DNA of 38,339 nt, taken from contig JAEEVC010000025.1 in NCBI GenBank assembly GCA_016287075.1, positions 1 to 38,339 on the forward strand, read 5' to 3'. The notes beneath the pieces were generated by a model, which saw nothing but the letters and a program-made list of their open reading frames with translations, had not been told where the DNA came from and made no database searches. The stretch's first letter is position 1; the number at the start of each line of letters is the position of its first letter. Below are positions 16,437 to 25,011 of this stretch, piece by piece. Origin of the DNA: Bacteroidales bacterium (lineage in GTDB: Bacteria; Bacteroidota; Bacteroidia; Bacteroidales; UBA932). Made by a program: the position numbers and the translations under genes.

Positions 16437-16444
16437 TAAATTTG
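16437..16444 (+). promoter_or_regulatory. -7 element for the HAD-glsB operon
   Basis: TAAATTTG matches TAnnTTTG, 20 bp before the ATG at 16465. AGGAA at 16447-16451 may add a weak ribosome-binding site. Confidence 0.5.
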
Positions 16445-16464
16445 TAGGAATTAAACAGGAAATC

Positions 16465-17085
16465 ATGACGAAAGCAATCGTATTCGACCTCGGCGGGGTC
16501 CTGGTTGACCTGGACATGGATGCATGCCGTCGCGCCTTCCGCGAAGACCTGGGATTCGCGCGCATCACCGAAATCCTCGATCCCTGCCACCAGAAGGGCA
16601 TTTTCATGGAAATGGAAGCGGGCCGCATCAGTGCGGACGAGTTCCGCGCCGCCGTCCTCGCCGAAAGCCGGCCCGGTGCCGTACCGGAGGACATCGACCG
16701 CTGCATCAGCGCCCTTCTCGTCAAGATGGATGCCTATAAAGTCACCCTCCTGGAACGCCTCGCCACCCGCTATGACCTCTATATCCTCAGCAACAACAAT
16801 CCCATCTCGATGCCCCTCTGCAACGCGATGATGGCGAAGGCCGGCCTCGACTGGCAGCGGGTCTTCAAGGAGGAGTTCGTCTCCTGCTACATGAAAATGC
16901 TGAAGCCGGGGCAGGAAATCTTCCGGGAGGCCATCCGCCGGACTGGGGTCGCACCCGCGGAAATCCTGTTCATCGACGATTCCCCCCGGAACGTCGAGGC
17001 CGCCGCGGCCGCCGGCATGCGTTCCGCCCTCTACGTCCAGGGAGAAGACCTCGAAGAACTGATTGAAAAACATATCGAACCATGA
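16465..17085 (+). CDS. HAD-family phosphatase/hydrolase
   Basis: The 206-aa cytosolic protein has all four HAD motifs. Motif I is VFDLGGVLVDLD (nucleophile Asp 8), motif II LSNNN (Ser about 109), motif III the Lys of MLKPG, and motif IV FIDDSPRN. The helical cap between motifs I and II is that of the small YihX/epoxide-hydrolase-like subgroup. Such proteins dephosphorylate sugar phosphates or other small metabolites; the substrate cannot be told. Its TGA overlaps the next gene's ATG (ATGA), so it is translationally coupled to the phosphoesterase. It is the first gene of a five-gene plus-strand unit. Confidence 0.9.
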   Translation: MTKAIVFDLGGVLVDLDMDACRRAFREDLGFARITEILDPCHQKGIFMEMEAGRISADEFRAAVLAESRPGAVPEDIDRCISALLVKMDAYKVTLLERLATRYDLYILSNNNPISMPLCNAMMAKAGLDWQRVFKEEFVSCYMKMLKPGQEIFREAIRRTGVAPAEILFIDDSPRNVEAAAAAGMRSALYVQGEDLEELIEKHIEP

Positions 17086-18710
17086 TCCACCGCATTGTAA
17101 CCGCACTTTTCCTGGCCGGTCTGTCCCTGTCCGCATGGGCACAGAACATCACCGGACGCGTCACCTCCGAGGGCCGTCCCGTCGAGGGCGTCTGCGTCTC
17201 CGACGGCGTCTCCATCGTCCGGACCGATGCCGACGGCCGCTATGCCCTGCGGAGCGACAAGCGCCAGGGCTTCGTGTTCATCAGCACCCCCGCCTGGTAC
17301 ACGGTCCCGCTCAAGGACGGGCTCCTTCCGGATTTCTACCGCCCGCTGACAGAGCCCGCCGGCGTCGCAGAGACGCATGATTTCCAGCTGATTCCGCAGA
17401 ACCAATCCTGCTATACGGTCCTTTTTGCCTCCGACATCCACATCAAGAACGACCCCGTGCTCGGGGACAAGCGGCTCTTCGAAGCCTACGCCCTCCCGAA
17501 CGTGAAGCGGGTCCATGCCCGCTGCGCCGCCGACGGGCCGGTCGTCCTGTTCAACCTCGGCGACCTCGCCCATGACAAGGTCTGGTACCGCTTCGACTGG
17601 AACATCGCCAAATCCCGCGACTACCTGCGCACCTGCGGCTATCCCGGCCCCCTTTACAGCGTGATGGGCAACCATGACAACGACGGGGCCGCCGTCGCGA
17701 CCCCCTTCGCGCCCGATGTCGATTACAACGCCGAGCGGCCCTACCGCGATGCGATGGGCCCGACCTATTATTCGATGAACATCGGCAAGGACCACTGGAT
17801 CATGCTCGACGACGTCATCTACCTCAACAACCCCTTCGACGGGGCACCCACCGACCCGGGGCTCGCCGGCCGCCGGGACTACCGGATCGGCCTGAACGCC
17901 GATGAGCGGGCCTGGCTGGAGAAGGACCTGGAGACGGTCCCGGAAGGGATGAATGTCCGGGTCTGCGCCCACGCCCCCTTCCTCTTCGAATGGCCGAAAG
18001 AGAAGGGCACCCAGTTCGCGGACAGCGGGGAGATGGATGCGATTTACGGGCTGTTCGTCTCCCGTTTCGGCAAGATGACGGCCTATACGGGCCATTCCCA
18101 CCGCTTCCAGTTCGCGGAGAATCCCCGCTATCCCCTCCTGCACGACCTGATGGTCCCCGCCACCTCCGGGAATGTCTGGAACACGGGGGAGAACCAGATG
18201 CTCGGCATCGACGCCTCCGACGCCGGCATCGTCTCCGCCCGGTTCGAAGGGGACAAGGTCACCTACGGATACCATACCCACGCCTACGGGGAGAAATGGA
18301 TGCGGCTCTACGACATGAATACGGCCGTCGAATACCTCAGGAACGACGAACGGGTCGCCAAGCGGATGACCAGGAGCAGCCACATCACCGACTACGCCGC
18401 CTATACCGGCAAGAATGAGATCTACGCCAACATCTGGTTCTGGCAGCCCGGCTGGACGGTCGAGATGCTCGAGGGCAGCCGCAGGCTGAAGGTGGAGCGG
18501 ATCGATGCCACGGACCCCCTGCTCCTCGCGACCCGGAACCCCGAAAGCTACTATAAGCACGAACGTTACGTGGTCAACAAGCACCTGTTCGCCGCCACTG
18601 CCCGTTCCCCGCGTTCGACCATCACCGTCCGCATCCTCGATGAAGACGGAAACCTCCTCCACAGCGAGAAGATGGTCCGGCCGAAAGCCTTTTCACTTGA
18701 TATGGAATAA
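17082..18710 (+). CDS. Exported calcineurin-like metallophosphoesterase
   Basis: This 542-aa protein has a signal peptide ending near AWAQ (residue 20). An N-terminal carboxypeptidase-regulatory-like beta-sandwich follows (about 22-95; ITGRVTSEGRPVEGVCVSDG). The central metallophosphatase domain has its motifs in order: DIH, LGDLAHD, MGNHDND, AHAPF and GHSHRF, which supply the two-metal site. A C-terminal domain (about 400-542) is of the type seen in Bacteroidetes exported phosphoesterases. It should cleave phosphomonoesters or phosphodiesters in the periplasm; the substrate is unknown. It overlaps the HAD gene by four bases, and the next gene starts 18 bp downstream. Confidence 0.9.
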   Translation: MIHRIVTALFLAGLSLSAWAQNITGRVTSEGRPVEGVCVSDGVSIVRTDADGRYALRSDKRQGFVFISTPAWYTVPLKDGLLPDFYRPLTEPAGVAETHDFQLIPQNQSCYTVLFASDIHIKNDPVLGDKRLFEAYALPNVKRVHARCAADGPVVLFNLGDLAHDKVWYRFDWNIAKSRDYLRTCGYPGPLYSVMGNHDNDGAAVATPFAPDVDYNAERPYRDAMGPTYYSMNIGKDHWIMLDDVIYLNNPFDGAPTDPGLAGRRDYRIGLNADERAWLEKDLETVPEGMNVRVCAHAPFLFEWPKEKGTQFADSGEMDAIYGLFVSRFGKMTAYTGHSHRFQFAENPRYPLLHDLMVPATSGNVWNTGENQMLGIDASDAGIVSARFEGDKVTYGYHTHAYGEKWMRLYDMNTAVEYLRNDERVAKRMTRSSHITDYAAYTGKNEIYANIWFWQPGWTVEMLEGSRRLKVERIDATDPLLLATRNPESYYKHERYVVNKHLFAATARSPRSTITVRILDEDGNLLHSEKMVRPKAFSLDME

Positions 18711-18728
18711 ATTGAAAAACCAAAAGAT

Positions 18729-19646
18729 ATGAAATTCACCCATCTGCTTGCCGCCGCACTCCTCCTTGCAGGGACGGCCCTCTCCGCCCAGAACGCCGGC
18801 TTCGTCTCCGTCCCCCTTTCCACGGATTCCTTTGAAAACACCCACATCGCCTCCTTCGAGAAGGCCAACTACCAGGGCATGGACTGCTACCGGAATTACA
18901 TCGTCAGTCTCCAGCACACCGGCATCGCCACCGTCTGGAAATACAACGGGAAGCAGGGCCTCGGGAAACTCGGCCGCTTCGACCTCGCGACGCACAACGA
19001 CGTGAACCATTCCAACGTCTGTTCCTTCGGCGTCGAGAAGTTCGACAGCAAGGACCCGATGCCGGTCATCTACGTCAGCCAGTGCCACAAAAAGCCCTAC
19101 AACGGCTTCAAGGACATCCTGTTCGTCGAGCGCATCAACCCGGATTTCAAGTCCTCCTCCCTGGTGCAGACCATCCATTTCGACGATACGGACCAGCTCT
19201 TCGGCTATGCCCTCCAGTGGGTCGTCGATCGGAAGAACAAGTGCCTGTACGGGTTCGGCAACACGACCAAGGACAAGGACCTGGAAGGCAACCGCCACAG
19301 GATCATCAAGTTCCGGCTCCCGAAGATCAGCGAGGGCGACATCATCTTCACCAACAAGGACATCATCGAAACCTATGTCGTCGAGGACTACGGCCTGCTG
19401 TACGCGACCATCGGCCAGGGCCTCTGCATCGACAAGGGCCGCCTGATGATGCCCACCGGCCTCGGCACGGACAAGTATCCCAGCTACCTGTTTGTCTGGG
19501 ACCTCAAGCGCCGCCGTCCCATCGAAGTGCTTGACATGAGCCTCGGCACGACCGGCGAACTCGAGGACCTCGCCCATTTCAGGGGGAAGAAATTCCTCGT
19601 CCAGGGCCAGGACGGCCTCTTCCTGATGAACTACAAGAACCGCTAA
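18729..19646 (+). CDS. Secreted protein of unknown function, possibly beta-propeller
   Basis: The 305-aa product has a signal peptide ending near ALSAQ (about 20) without a lipobox. The mature chain has repeated strand-turn patterns such as YIVSLQHTGIATVWKYNGKQ, PMPVIYVSQCHKK, QLFGYALQWVVDRKNKCLYG, SYLFVWDLKRRRPIEVLDMS and KFLVQGQDGLFLMNYKNR. These read like blades of a small beta-propeller, but I recognise no named family. It lies 18 bp after the phosphoesterase and 12 bp before glsA, so it belongs to the same transcript. A binding or substrate-presenting role for the phosphoesterase is conceivable only from position. Confidence 0.7.
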   Translation: MKFTHLLAAALLLAGTALSAQNAGFVSVPLSTDSFENTHIASFEKANYQGMDCYRNYIVSLQHTGIATVWKYNGKQGLGKLGRFDLATHNDVNHSNVCSFGVEKFDSKDPMPVIYVSQCHKKPYNGFKDILFVERINPDFKSSSLVQTIHFDDTDQLFGYALQWVVDRKNKCLYGFGNTTKDKDLEGNRHRIIKFRLPKISEGDIIFTNKDIIETYVVEDYGLLYATIGQGLCIDKGRLMMPTGLGTDKYPSYLFVWDLKRRRPIEVLDMSLGTTGELEDLAHFRGKKFLVQGQDGLFLMNYKNR

Positions 19647-19658
19647 CGATCCTCCGCC

Positions 19659-20468
19659 ATGGAGCCGCAGGAGCCCTTCAGCATCGATATCGGCAAGGTC
19701 CTTCGCGCCAAGTTCGGCCCGAAGACGCCCCGCTGGATCATCTCCCTGGCCCGGCGGCTCATCCACGAGGATTATGTGAACGCCTTCCTCCGCAAGGGCT
19801 ACAGCGGGGTCGAATGCGCCGAAAAGGCCCTTGAGGAGATGGATGTGACCCTGCAGGTGGAGGGGATGGACAAGGTGCCGGCGGAAGGCCGCTTCACCGT
19901 CGTCTCCAACCATCCGCTGGGCGGGCACGACGCCATGGCCATCGTCGCCCTGTTCGGACGCCGCTTCGACGGGAACGTCCGCATCATGGTCAACGACTTC
20001 CTGATGGCCATCCAGCCGATGAAAGACATCTTCGTCCCCGTCAACAAGGTGGGCGGACAGGCCCGGGACCTGGCGGCGCAGACCGACGCCATCTTCCGTT
20101 CCGACGCCCAGATCCTCCATTTCCCCGCCGGGAAATGCGCCCGCCGGATCGACGGGAAGATCCAGGACCCGCCGTGGAAGAAGTCCTTCATCGTCAAGAG
20201 CGTGGAGACCCGGCGGGACATCATCCCGATGCATTTTATCGGCCGGAATTCCTGGCGGTTCCACCTCCTGGACAAGATCGGCGACCTGACCGGGATCAAC
20301 CGGAAATTCCCCCTTGCCATGGTCCTGCTGGTCGATGAGATGTACCGCGCCCGCGGCCGGACCTACCGGATCGTCATCGGGGACCCCGTCCCCTGGCAGA
20401 CCTTCGACGGCAGCCGGAGCCCCGCGGAGTGGGCCCGCTGGATGAAAGAACGTGTAGAGAACCTGTGA
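19659..20468 (+). CDS. glsA: PlsC-like O-acyltransferase of glycine-lipid synthesis
   Basis: In Bacteroides thetaiotaomicron, GlsA adds the second acyl chain (O-acylation) to N-acyl-3-hydroxyacyl-glycine to make glycine lipids. This 269-aa protein has the acyltransferase block FTVVSNHPLGGHDAMAIVAL (H85, D91), the spaced form NHPLGGxD typical of this subgroup. A substrate-loop region FVPVNKVGGQARDL and LHFPAGKCARR follow, where PlsC enzymes carry FPEGxR. There is no membrane segment; peripheral inner-membrane association is expected. Identification rests on these motifs and on the adjacent glsB 22 bp downstream. Confidence 0.8.
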   Translation: MEPQEPFSIDIGKVLRAKFGPKTPRWIISLARRLIHEDYVNAFLRKGYSGVECAEKALEEMDVTLQVEGMDKVPAEGRFTVVSNHPLGGHDAMAIVALFGRRFDGNVRIMVNDFLMAIQPMKDIFVPVNKVGGQARDLAAQTDAIFRSDAQILHFPAGKCARRIDGKIQDPPWKKSFIVKSVETRRDIIPMHFIGRNSWRFHLLDKIGDLTGINRKFPLAMVLLVDEMYRARGRTYRIVIGDPVPWQTFDGSRSPAEWARWMKERVENL

Positions 20469-20490
20469 TTCCCCCTGAAACGAACTTGCC

Positions 20491-21468
20491 ATGAAGAGAA
20501 TCATCCTTCCCGTGGACAGGGAGCTCCTGAAGGCGGAGCTCACTGAGAAAAGACACCTGCGGAAGACCAACCGCGCCAACAACGACCTGTATGTCGTGGG
20601 CCCCGAATGCACGAATGTGCTCCGGGAAATCGGCCGTCTCCGGGAAATCGCCTTCCGCTCGGACGGCGGCGGCACCGGAGAGCCGCTGGACATCGACAAA
20701 TTCGACACCGACCCGGCCTATGGCTACCGCCAGCTGGTCCTGTGGGACCCGGAGGCCGAGGAGATCATCGGCGGCTACCGCTTCTGCATTTGTGACGAGG
20801 CCGTCTATGACCGCTACGGGCAGCCAATCCTCACCTCCTCCCACATGTTCGAGTTCTCGAAACGCTTTATCAACGAGTACCTTCCGTACACGATTGAACT
20901 CGGGCGCTCGTTCGTTTCCATCGAGTACCAGAGCTCGAAAAACGGGGCCAAGAGCCTTTACGCCCTGGACAATCTCTTCGACGGGATCTTCGCACTCGGC
21001 GTGCTGTACAAGAAGCGCGTCAAGTATTTCTTCGGCAAGATGACCATCTATCCCTCCTATCCGGTCGAGGCGCGCGAGATGGTCATGTATTTCCTGAAGA
21101 AGTACTTCGGAAGAGGGTCCGGCCTCATCCGGATCCGGAAACAGGTCAAAATCAAGAACCCGCTGCGTTTCCACCGCCTCTTCCCCCACAGCGATTTCAA
21201 GGAGGACTACCGGGTCCTCAAGGCGGAGGTATCCAAGACGGGGGTCAACATCCCGCCCCTCGTGAACACGTACATGAACATGTCCCCGTCCCTGATCTAT
21301 TTCGGCACGGGAATCAACGACGAGTTTGCCAACGTGTTTGATTCGGGCATGCTGGTCACCTTCGACGACATCTACCCCGAAAAGATGGACCGCCACGTCA
21401 ACTCCTTCCGCAAGATCGGATTCCAGGCCATCCGCTCCCTCCTCCGCCGTTTCCAGCGCAAGCGCTGA
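20491..21468 (+). CDS. glsB: GNAT-like N-acyltransferase of glycine-lipid synthesis (OlsB/hemolysin-like)
   Basis: GlsB in Bacteroides transfers a 3-hydroxyacyl group to the amino group of glycine, giving N-acyl glycine (commendamide), the precursor of glycine lipids. The 325-aa product matches the OlsB-like Acetyltransf_5 plan: VLREIGRLREIAFRSDGGGTG, DIDKFDTD, YGYRQLVLWDPEAEEIIGGY, then IELGRSFVSIEYQ and SLYALDNLFDGI. A C-terminal extension of about 100 residues ends very basic (SLLRRFQRKR) and may bind the membrane surface. The order glsA-glsB and the 22-bp gap suggest coupled expression. The gene ends eight bases before a large hairpin element. Confidence 0.8.
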   Translation: MKRIILPVDRELLKAELTEKRHLRKTNRANNDLYVVGPECTNVLREIGRLREIAFRSDGGGTGEPLDIDKFDTDPAYGYRQLVLWDPEAEEIIGGYRFCICDEAVYDRYGQPILTSSHMFEFSKRFINEYLPYTIELGRSFVSIEYQSSKNGAKSLYALDNLFDGIFALGVLYKKRVKYFFGKMTIYPSYPVEAREMVMYFLKKYFGRGSGLIRIRKQVKIKNPLRFHRLFPHSDFKEDYRVLKAEVSKTGVNIPPLVNTYMNMSPSLIYFGTGINDEFANVFDSGMLVTFDDIYPEKMDRHVNSFRKIGFQAIRSLLRRFQRKR

Positions 21469-21475
21469 GGAATTG

Positions 21476-21637
21476 TGAAACAATAACCTGCATCACCGGT
21501 GTCTGCTGCTTCGCAGCCCTGTCCGAGTAAATGCCACTGATGAAACAGAGACAATAACCTGCATCACCGGTGTCTGCTGCTTCGCAGCCCTGTCCGGGTA
21601 AATGCCACCGGTGATGCAGGTTATTGTCTCTGTTTCA
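21476..21637. repeat. Duplicated element with a perfect 32-bp inverted repeat between convergent operons
   Basis: A block of about 64 bp (CAATAACCTGCATCACCGGT ... GTAAATGCCAC) occurs twice in direct order, 21476-21540 and from 21541, with three substitutions; the first copy also lacks six bases near its start. The second copy is closed by an inverted copy: 21541-21572 is perfectly complementary to 21606-21637 (32 bp). The 33-nt loop contains a smaller GCTGC/GCAGC hairpin (21576-21588). It begins 7 bp after the glsB stop and ends 11 bp before the phosphatase stop at 21649. It may act as a two-way transcript end, but it lacks a U tract. Confidence 0.85.
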
Positions 21638-21648
21638 CCGAAAGGCGG

Positions 21649-22380
21649 TCAGCGGCCGTACACCCGGGCGAATTCTTCCTTGGCGCGTGCCATCTGGAAG
21701 AGGAAATCGCGGCTGGAGCGGAGATAGGCGCAGCCGATATCGGCCGCAAGGCGGCTGGCATCGACGTCGCTCTGCCAGTGGGCGCCGACGATGACGCGGC
21801 TTTCGCCGTAAGTCCAGGCGCGGGCGAAGAGACGCTCCGCGGCCGCCGGATTGATTTCCGTCAGGAGGGTGGCAGCGCACCAGCCGCGGATGGTATGTCC
21901 GGAGGGATAGGAGCCTTCGCCGGAAAGCTCGGCCTCCTCCCAGGGAGTGAGGGTCCCCTCATGGAAACGGACGAAGGGACGGCGGCGCATGTAATGGGCC
22001 TTCGGCCGCACGCGGATGAGTTCCACGGTTGCGATACCCTCATACATAAGCTTGTATAATTCAGGGGTTTCCTCCTTCGTAATCGGGTAGCCGAAAGGTT
22101 CGCTGAAGAGGGTGATGACCGAATCGATCGACCAGGTGGCGTCCCGGACGGCCAGGGCCGCCCGCTCCGGATCGGTGCGCTGCGCCTTGCCCCAGAAATA
22201 CCGGGTGACGTCATAGGCGAAATCCATCCCGGTCGTGTCGGGCGGCGCGGGAAGGCATTTGGTCAGGTCGGGCATCTCGTCGAGGGTGAAATACGTCCGG
22301 TACTCCTGCGCCCGGAGTGTTGCCAGGACAGACGCATGCAGGAGGGCTGAGAGGAGGACGACACGAAGCAATGATTTCAT
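21649..22380 (-). CDS. Class A acid phosphatase (PAP2 superfamily), exported
   Basis: The 243-aa protein has an N-terminal signal (to about residue 24, LRAQ). It carries the full PAP2/class A signature: K127-x6-R134-P135, PSGH at 159-162 and S194-R195-x3-G199-x-H201-x3-D205. Class A (PhoN-like) phosphatases release phosphate from nucleotides and other monoesters in the periplasm without metal. The start is the ATG at 22378-22380, which begins the signal peptide; the frame stays open further upstream, but that part overlaps the preceding gene. It is the last gene of the SusC operon, 10 bp after the transglutaminase-like gene. Confidence 0.9.
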   Translation of the reverse strand: MKSLLRVVLLSALLHASVLATLRAQEYRTYFTLDEMPDLTKCLPAPPDTTGMDFAYDVTRYFWGKAQRTDPERAALAVRDATWSIDSVITLFSEPFGYPITKEETPELYKLMYEGIATVELIRVRPKAHYMRRRPFVRFHEGTLTPWEEAELSGEGSYPSGHTIRGWCAATLLTEINPAAAERLFARAWTYGESRVIVGAHWQSDVDASRLAADIGCAYLRSSRDFLFQMARAKEEFARVYGR

Positions 22381-22390
22381 AGTAAATATT

Positions 22391-25003
22391 TTACATTCGG
22401 GCGATTGCCTCGGCCAGGCGATCGCCCAGGCCGATGGCATAACCCTGTGAGACAAAAAGGATATGGTTGTAGTTGTCGCTGAGGAAGACGATGGGAAGTT
22501 CATTCTTCCGGAGCAGGAGGTCTTCGGTGATCCGGGACTGGATGGCCCCCTGGCTGTCGATGCCATAGACGGCATTCGCCGGGAGCCGGCCATAGCGGCC
22601 TTCGGCCACTTCGCGCTGCAGGCGCTTCATCCGCGCTTCGTCGGGCGTAACCAGCAGGATGGGGCGGCCGAACGCTTCCAGGGCCTCCCGGGCCTCGGAC
22701 AGGTCGTTCAGCACATGATTGGCCGGTTCAGAACCGACATCCAGCAGGGCGGTGACATAGAAACCGTTGCCGATCCCCTCCAGGATGGTCGTCTCCTTGC
22801 CGGCGATGCCGGACAAGACGGGACGGTAAGGGGTCAGGATGTCGAATTTCCCGAGAACGGAAAGCGCATCCTCCGGGGCGTCGATCCGGATCGGGACGCT
22901 GACGGTCTTTCCGGATGAAACATGGAACAAACTGATTGTGACCGGAGTTGAATCATTGTGCAGCCGGTTTCCGCTCGTCAGGAGATAGTCTCCTTCCGGC
23001 AGCGGGCCGCCGGTGGCGGAAATCCGTTCGCCCGGAGGATCATGCCGCGTCTGCAACGCAATCGGGGACAAACGGCCGTCCACGATGCGGCAGAGGGCGT
23101 AATGACGGCCGTACTCGGGATTGTCCACATGGCCCTCCGGCCGGTAGGTCAGGACCAGCCGTCCTTCCTTGCCGGCCGCCGGAAGGGTTTTCCATACGCC
23201 GGCATCCAGATAGCGCATCTGTCCGGACAGGGGGTTGCGGCGCATCCGCACGCCGAAGGTGTTGCCCAGCGAAACCATGAGCAGGTCCCGTGAGCGGGGG
23301 TTGGCGACACGGAGTTCCCAGACGCCCTTCGGCGACATGGGGATGTTCCAGAAAAGGGGATCCGTGTCCACCGTTATATGGTCCCCGACCCAGGAGCAGA
23401 TGGCTTCGGCGGCCCGTGCGGGATTACCGCCGCCCCGGAACGCCTCCTGCAGGGAGGCGGGGACATGCTCCAGGAAAAAGCCCTTGTAGGGCGTCAGGAA
23501 CTCATCCTCGACACGGGGACCGAGAACGGGCCCGGGCGCGTTATAACTGTCCCACAGGACTTCAGGATCCACATCGGCGATATCTTTCCGGCTGAGGCCG
23601 AGCAGCACGTCCAGTGCGCGGCCGGGATCCGCTGCCTGCAGCAGGAATCCCACGACCGTGGCCGCATTTCCGGCAGCATGCTCCAGCACACCGGTGAAAA
23701 AGTCGGGAAGATCATACCTTTCCGTAAAAGCGGAAGCGGACGCCCGGCTGGGGAAGGTGGAGGTGTATGCCGTACGGATGGAGTCGTCCTGCGCAATCCG
23801 GGCATTGCAGCGGTCGTGCACTTCCTGCGGCAACTCCGGTTCGACATACGTCTCCACGGGCGGACAGATGGTCATCCGCTCGGTCTTCAGGGGTGCCCCG
23901 ACGGGACTCGTGAGTTTCACGACGACTTCTCCTTCTTGTCCGACGGACAGCTTCCGGTAGCCGTAGGCCCCGTCTTTCGAAGCCCAGACCAGCAGGTCGC
24001 CGATGCCGGCCGTCAGGGTGGTCTCCCCGGCAGCATCGGTGAATTTCGTGATGGCGGGGAAGAACTCCGAGGCATTGTAGATGCAGAACTCGACACGCGC
24101 CCCCTTCACGGGAATGCCGTCCCTGCCCACGACGCGGACGCGGGCGGACGCAGTGCGGGCATAGCGGTCCGTCAGGTTGATTTCCGTATAGCCCGGCGTC
24201 CTGACCACCACTTCTTCCGGACCGTCATACCGGCCGAAGACCCGGGTATGCAGGAAGAGCGCCCGGGATGCCGGGAAGGCGAACCAACCCCTGTCGAGCA
24301 CGGGATTCGGCTCGCAAGCCCCTGTAAACCACCATCTTCCATCCGCCCAGGCCTCAACCCAGGCATGGTTGCTCTCCGTATGGGCCCAGCGCGGGGTGTA
24401 CACCTGGCGGGCCGGGATACCGACAGCGCGGAGGGCGGCTACCATGAACACGGATTCCTCACCGCAACGTCCGGCCGCCTCCTTCAGGGTCGCAAGCGGC
24501 CCGCGGGTACGTGCGTCCGAAGGAGCATAGGTCGCCTTCGAGAGACACCAGTGGTTGATTTCCAGGATGGCATCGTACATGGAAAGCCCCTTGACGCGGG
24601 GTTCCAGCTCACGATAGAAAAGGGTCCGCGCGCTGTCGAGGTTTTCATTGTTGACACGGACCGGCAGGACGAAATGGCGGAACAGGTCCTCCGGCACATC
24701 CCAGTCCATCTCCTCCCGGGCCCGGAAAGAGGCCCGGACCTGTTCCAGGAAATAGGACTGCGGCCGGTCCGCCACATCGGCGAGCGGCATGTAGGCATAC
24801 AGGAATTCCATCGCCTCCCGTTCGGAAACGGACAGGTCTTCCGGCAGCGTGAGAAAAGGCTTCAGCGCACCGCCGTACGACTGCTGGCGGCGGAAGAAAT
24901 CCGCCCGCACCCCCTTGCGCACGGCCCGATCCGTGAGGAAATGCTCCCCGGAACAGGCGGCGAGCAGCATCAGCGGAAGCAGGAGCGGCAGAATCCTTTT
25001 CAT
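22391..25003 (-). CDS. Transglutaminase-like lipoprotein with degenerate thioredoxin-like tail
   Basis: The 870-aa product starts MKRILPLLLPLMLLAACSGE (lipobox Cys 17). A transglutaminase-core domain follows at about 135-240: GRCGEESVFMVAALRAVGIP (nucleophile C180), TESNHAWVEAW (H213) and WWFTGACEPNPVLD, where the third residue is expected. Such domains in bacteria are usually cysteine proteases or amidases. Carboxypeptidase-regulatory-like beta domains come next (ARVRVVGRDGIPVKGARVEF). The C-terminus (ELPIVFLSDNYNHILFVSQGYAIGLGD) resembles the end of a thioredoxin fold without CxxC. I chose the ATG at 25003, 8 bp after the upstream stop, since it starts the signal. It probably acts on peptide bonds at the cell surface; substrate unknown. 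Confidence 0.85.
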   Translation of the reverse strand: MKRILPLLLPLMLLAACSGEHFLTDRAVRKGVRADFFRRQQSYGGALKPFLTLPEDLSVSEREAMEFLYAYMPLADVADRPQSYFLEQVRASFRAREEMDWDVPEDLFRHFVLPVRVNNENLDSARTLFYRELEPRVKGLSMYDAILEINHWCLSKATYAPSDARTRGPLATLKEAAGRCGEESVFMVAALRAVGIPARQVYTPRWAHTESNHAWVEAWADGRWWFTGACEPNPVLDRGWFAFPASRALFLHTRVFGRYDGPEEVVVRTPGYTEINLTDRYARTASARVRVVGRDGIPVKGARVEFCIYNASEFFPAITKFTDAAGETTLTAGIGDLLVWASKDGAYGYRKLSVGQEGEVVVKLTSPVGAPLKTERMTICPPVETYVEPELPQEVHDRCNARIAQDDSIRTAYTSTFPSRASASAFTERYDLPDFFTGVLEHAAGNAATVVGFLLQAADPGRALDVLLGLSRKDIADVDPEVLWDSYNAPGPVLGPRVEDEFLTPYKGFFLEHVPASLQEAFRGGGNPARAAEAICSWVGDHITVDTDPLFWNIPMSPKGVWELRVANPRSRDLLMVSLGNTFGVRMRRNPLSGQMRYLDAGVWKTLPAAGKEGRLVLTYRPEGHVDNPEYGRHYALCRIVDGRLSPIALQTRHDPPGERISATGGPLPEGDYLLTSGNRLHNDSTPVTISLFHVSSGKTVSVPIRIDAPEDALSVLGKFDILTPYRPVLSGIAGKETTILEGIGNGFYVTALLDVGSEPANHVLNDLSEAREALEAFGRPILLVTPDEARMKRLQREVAEGRYGRLPANAVYGIDSQGAIQSRITEDLLLRKNELPIVFLSDNYNHILFVSQGYAIGLGDRLAEAIARM

Positions 25004-25011
25004 CGGAGGGA

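Noticed and set aside
18693..20708. 671-codon minus-strand frame opposite the glsA region
   Set aside because: It is antisense to three well-supported plus-strand genes and has no recognisable domain.
21541..21637. Insertion sequence or MITE
   Set aside because: The arms are perfect inverted repeats, but there is no transposase and I cannot see a flanking target duplication. It is kept only as a repeat of unknown origin.
21606..21637. Classical Rho-independent terminator
   Set aside because: The stem is strong but neither strand has a run of T after it, so intrinsic termination is not shown.
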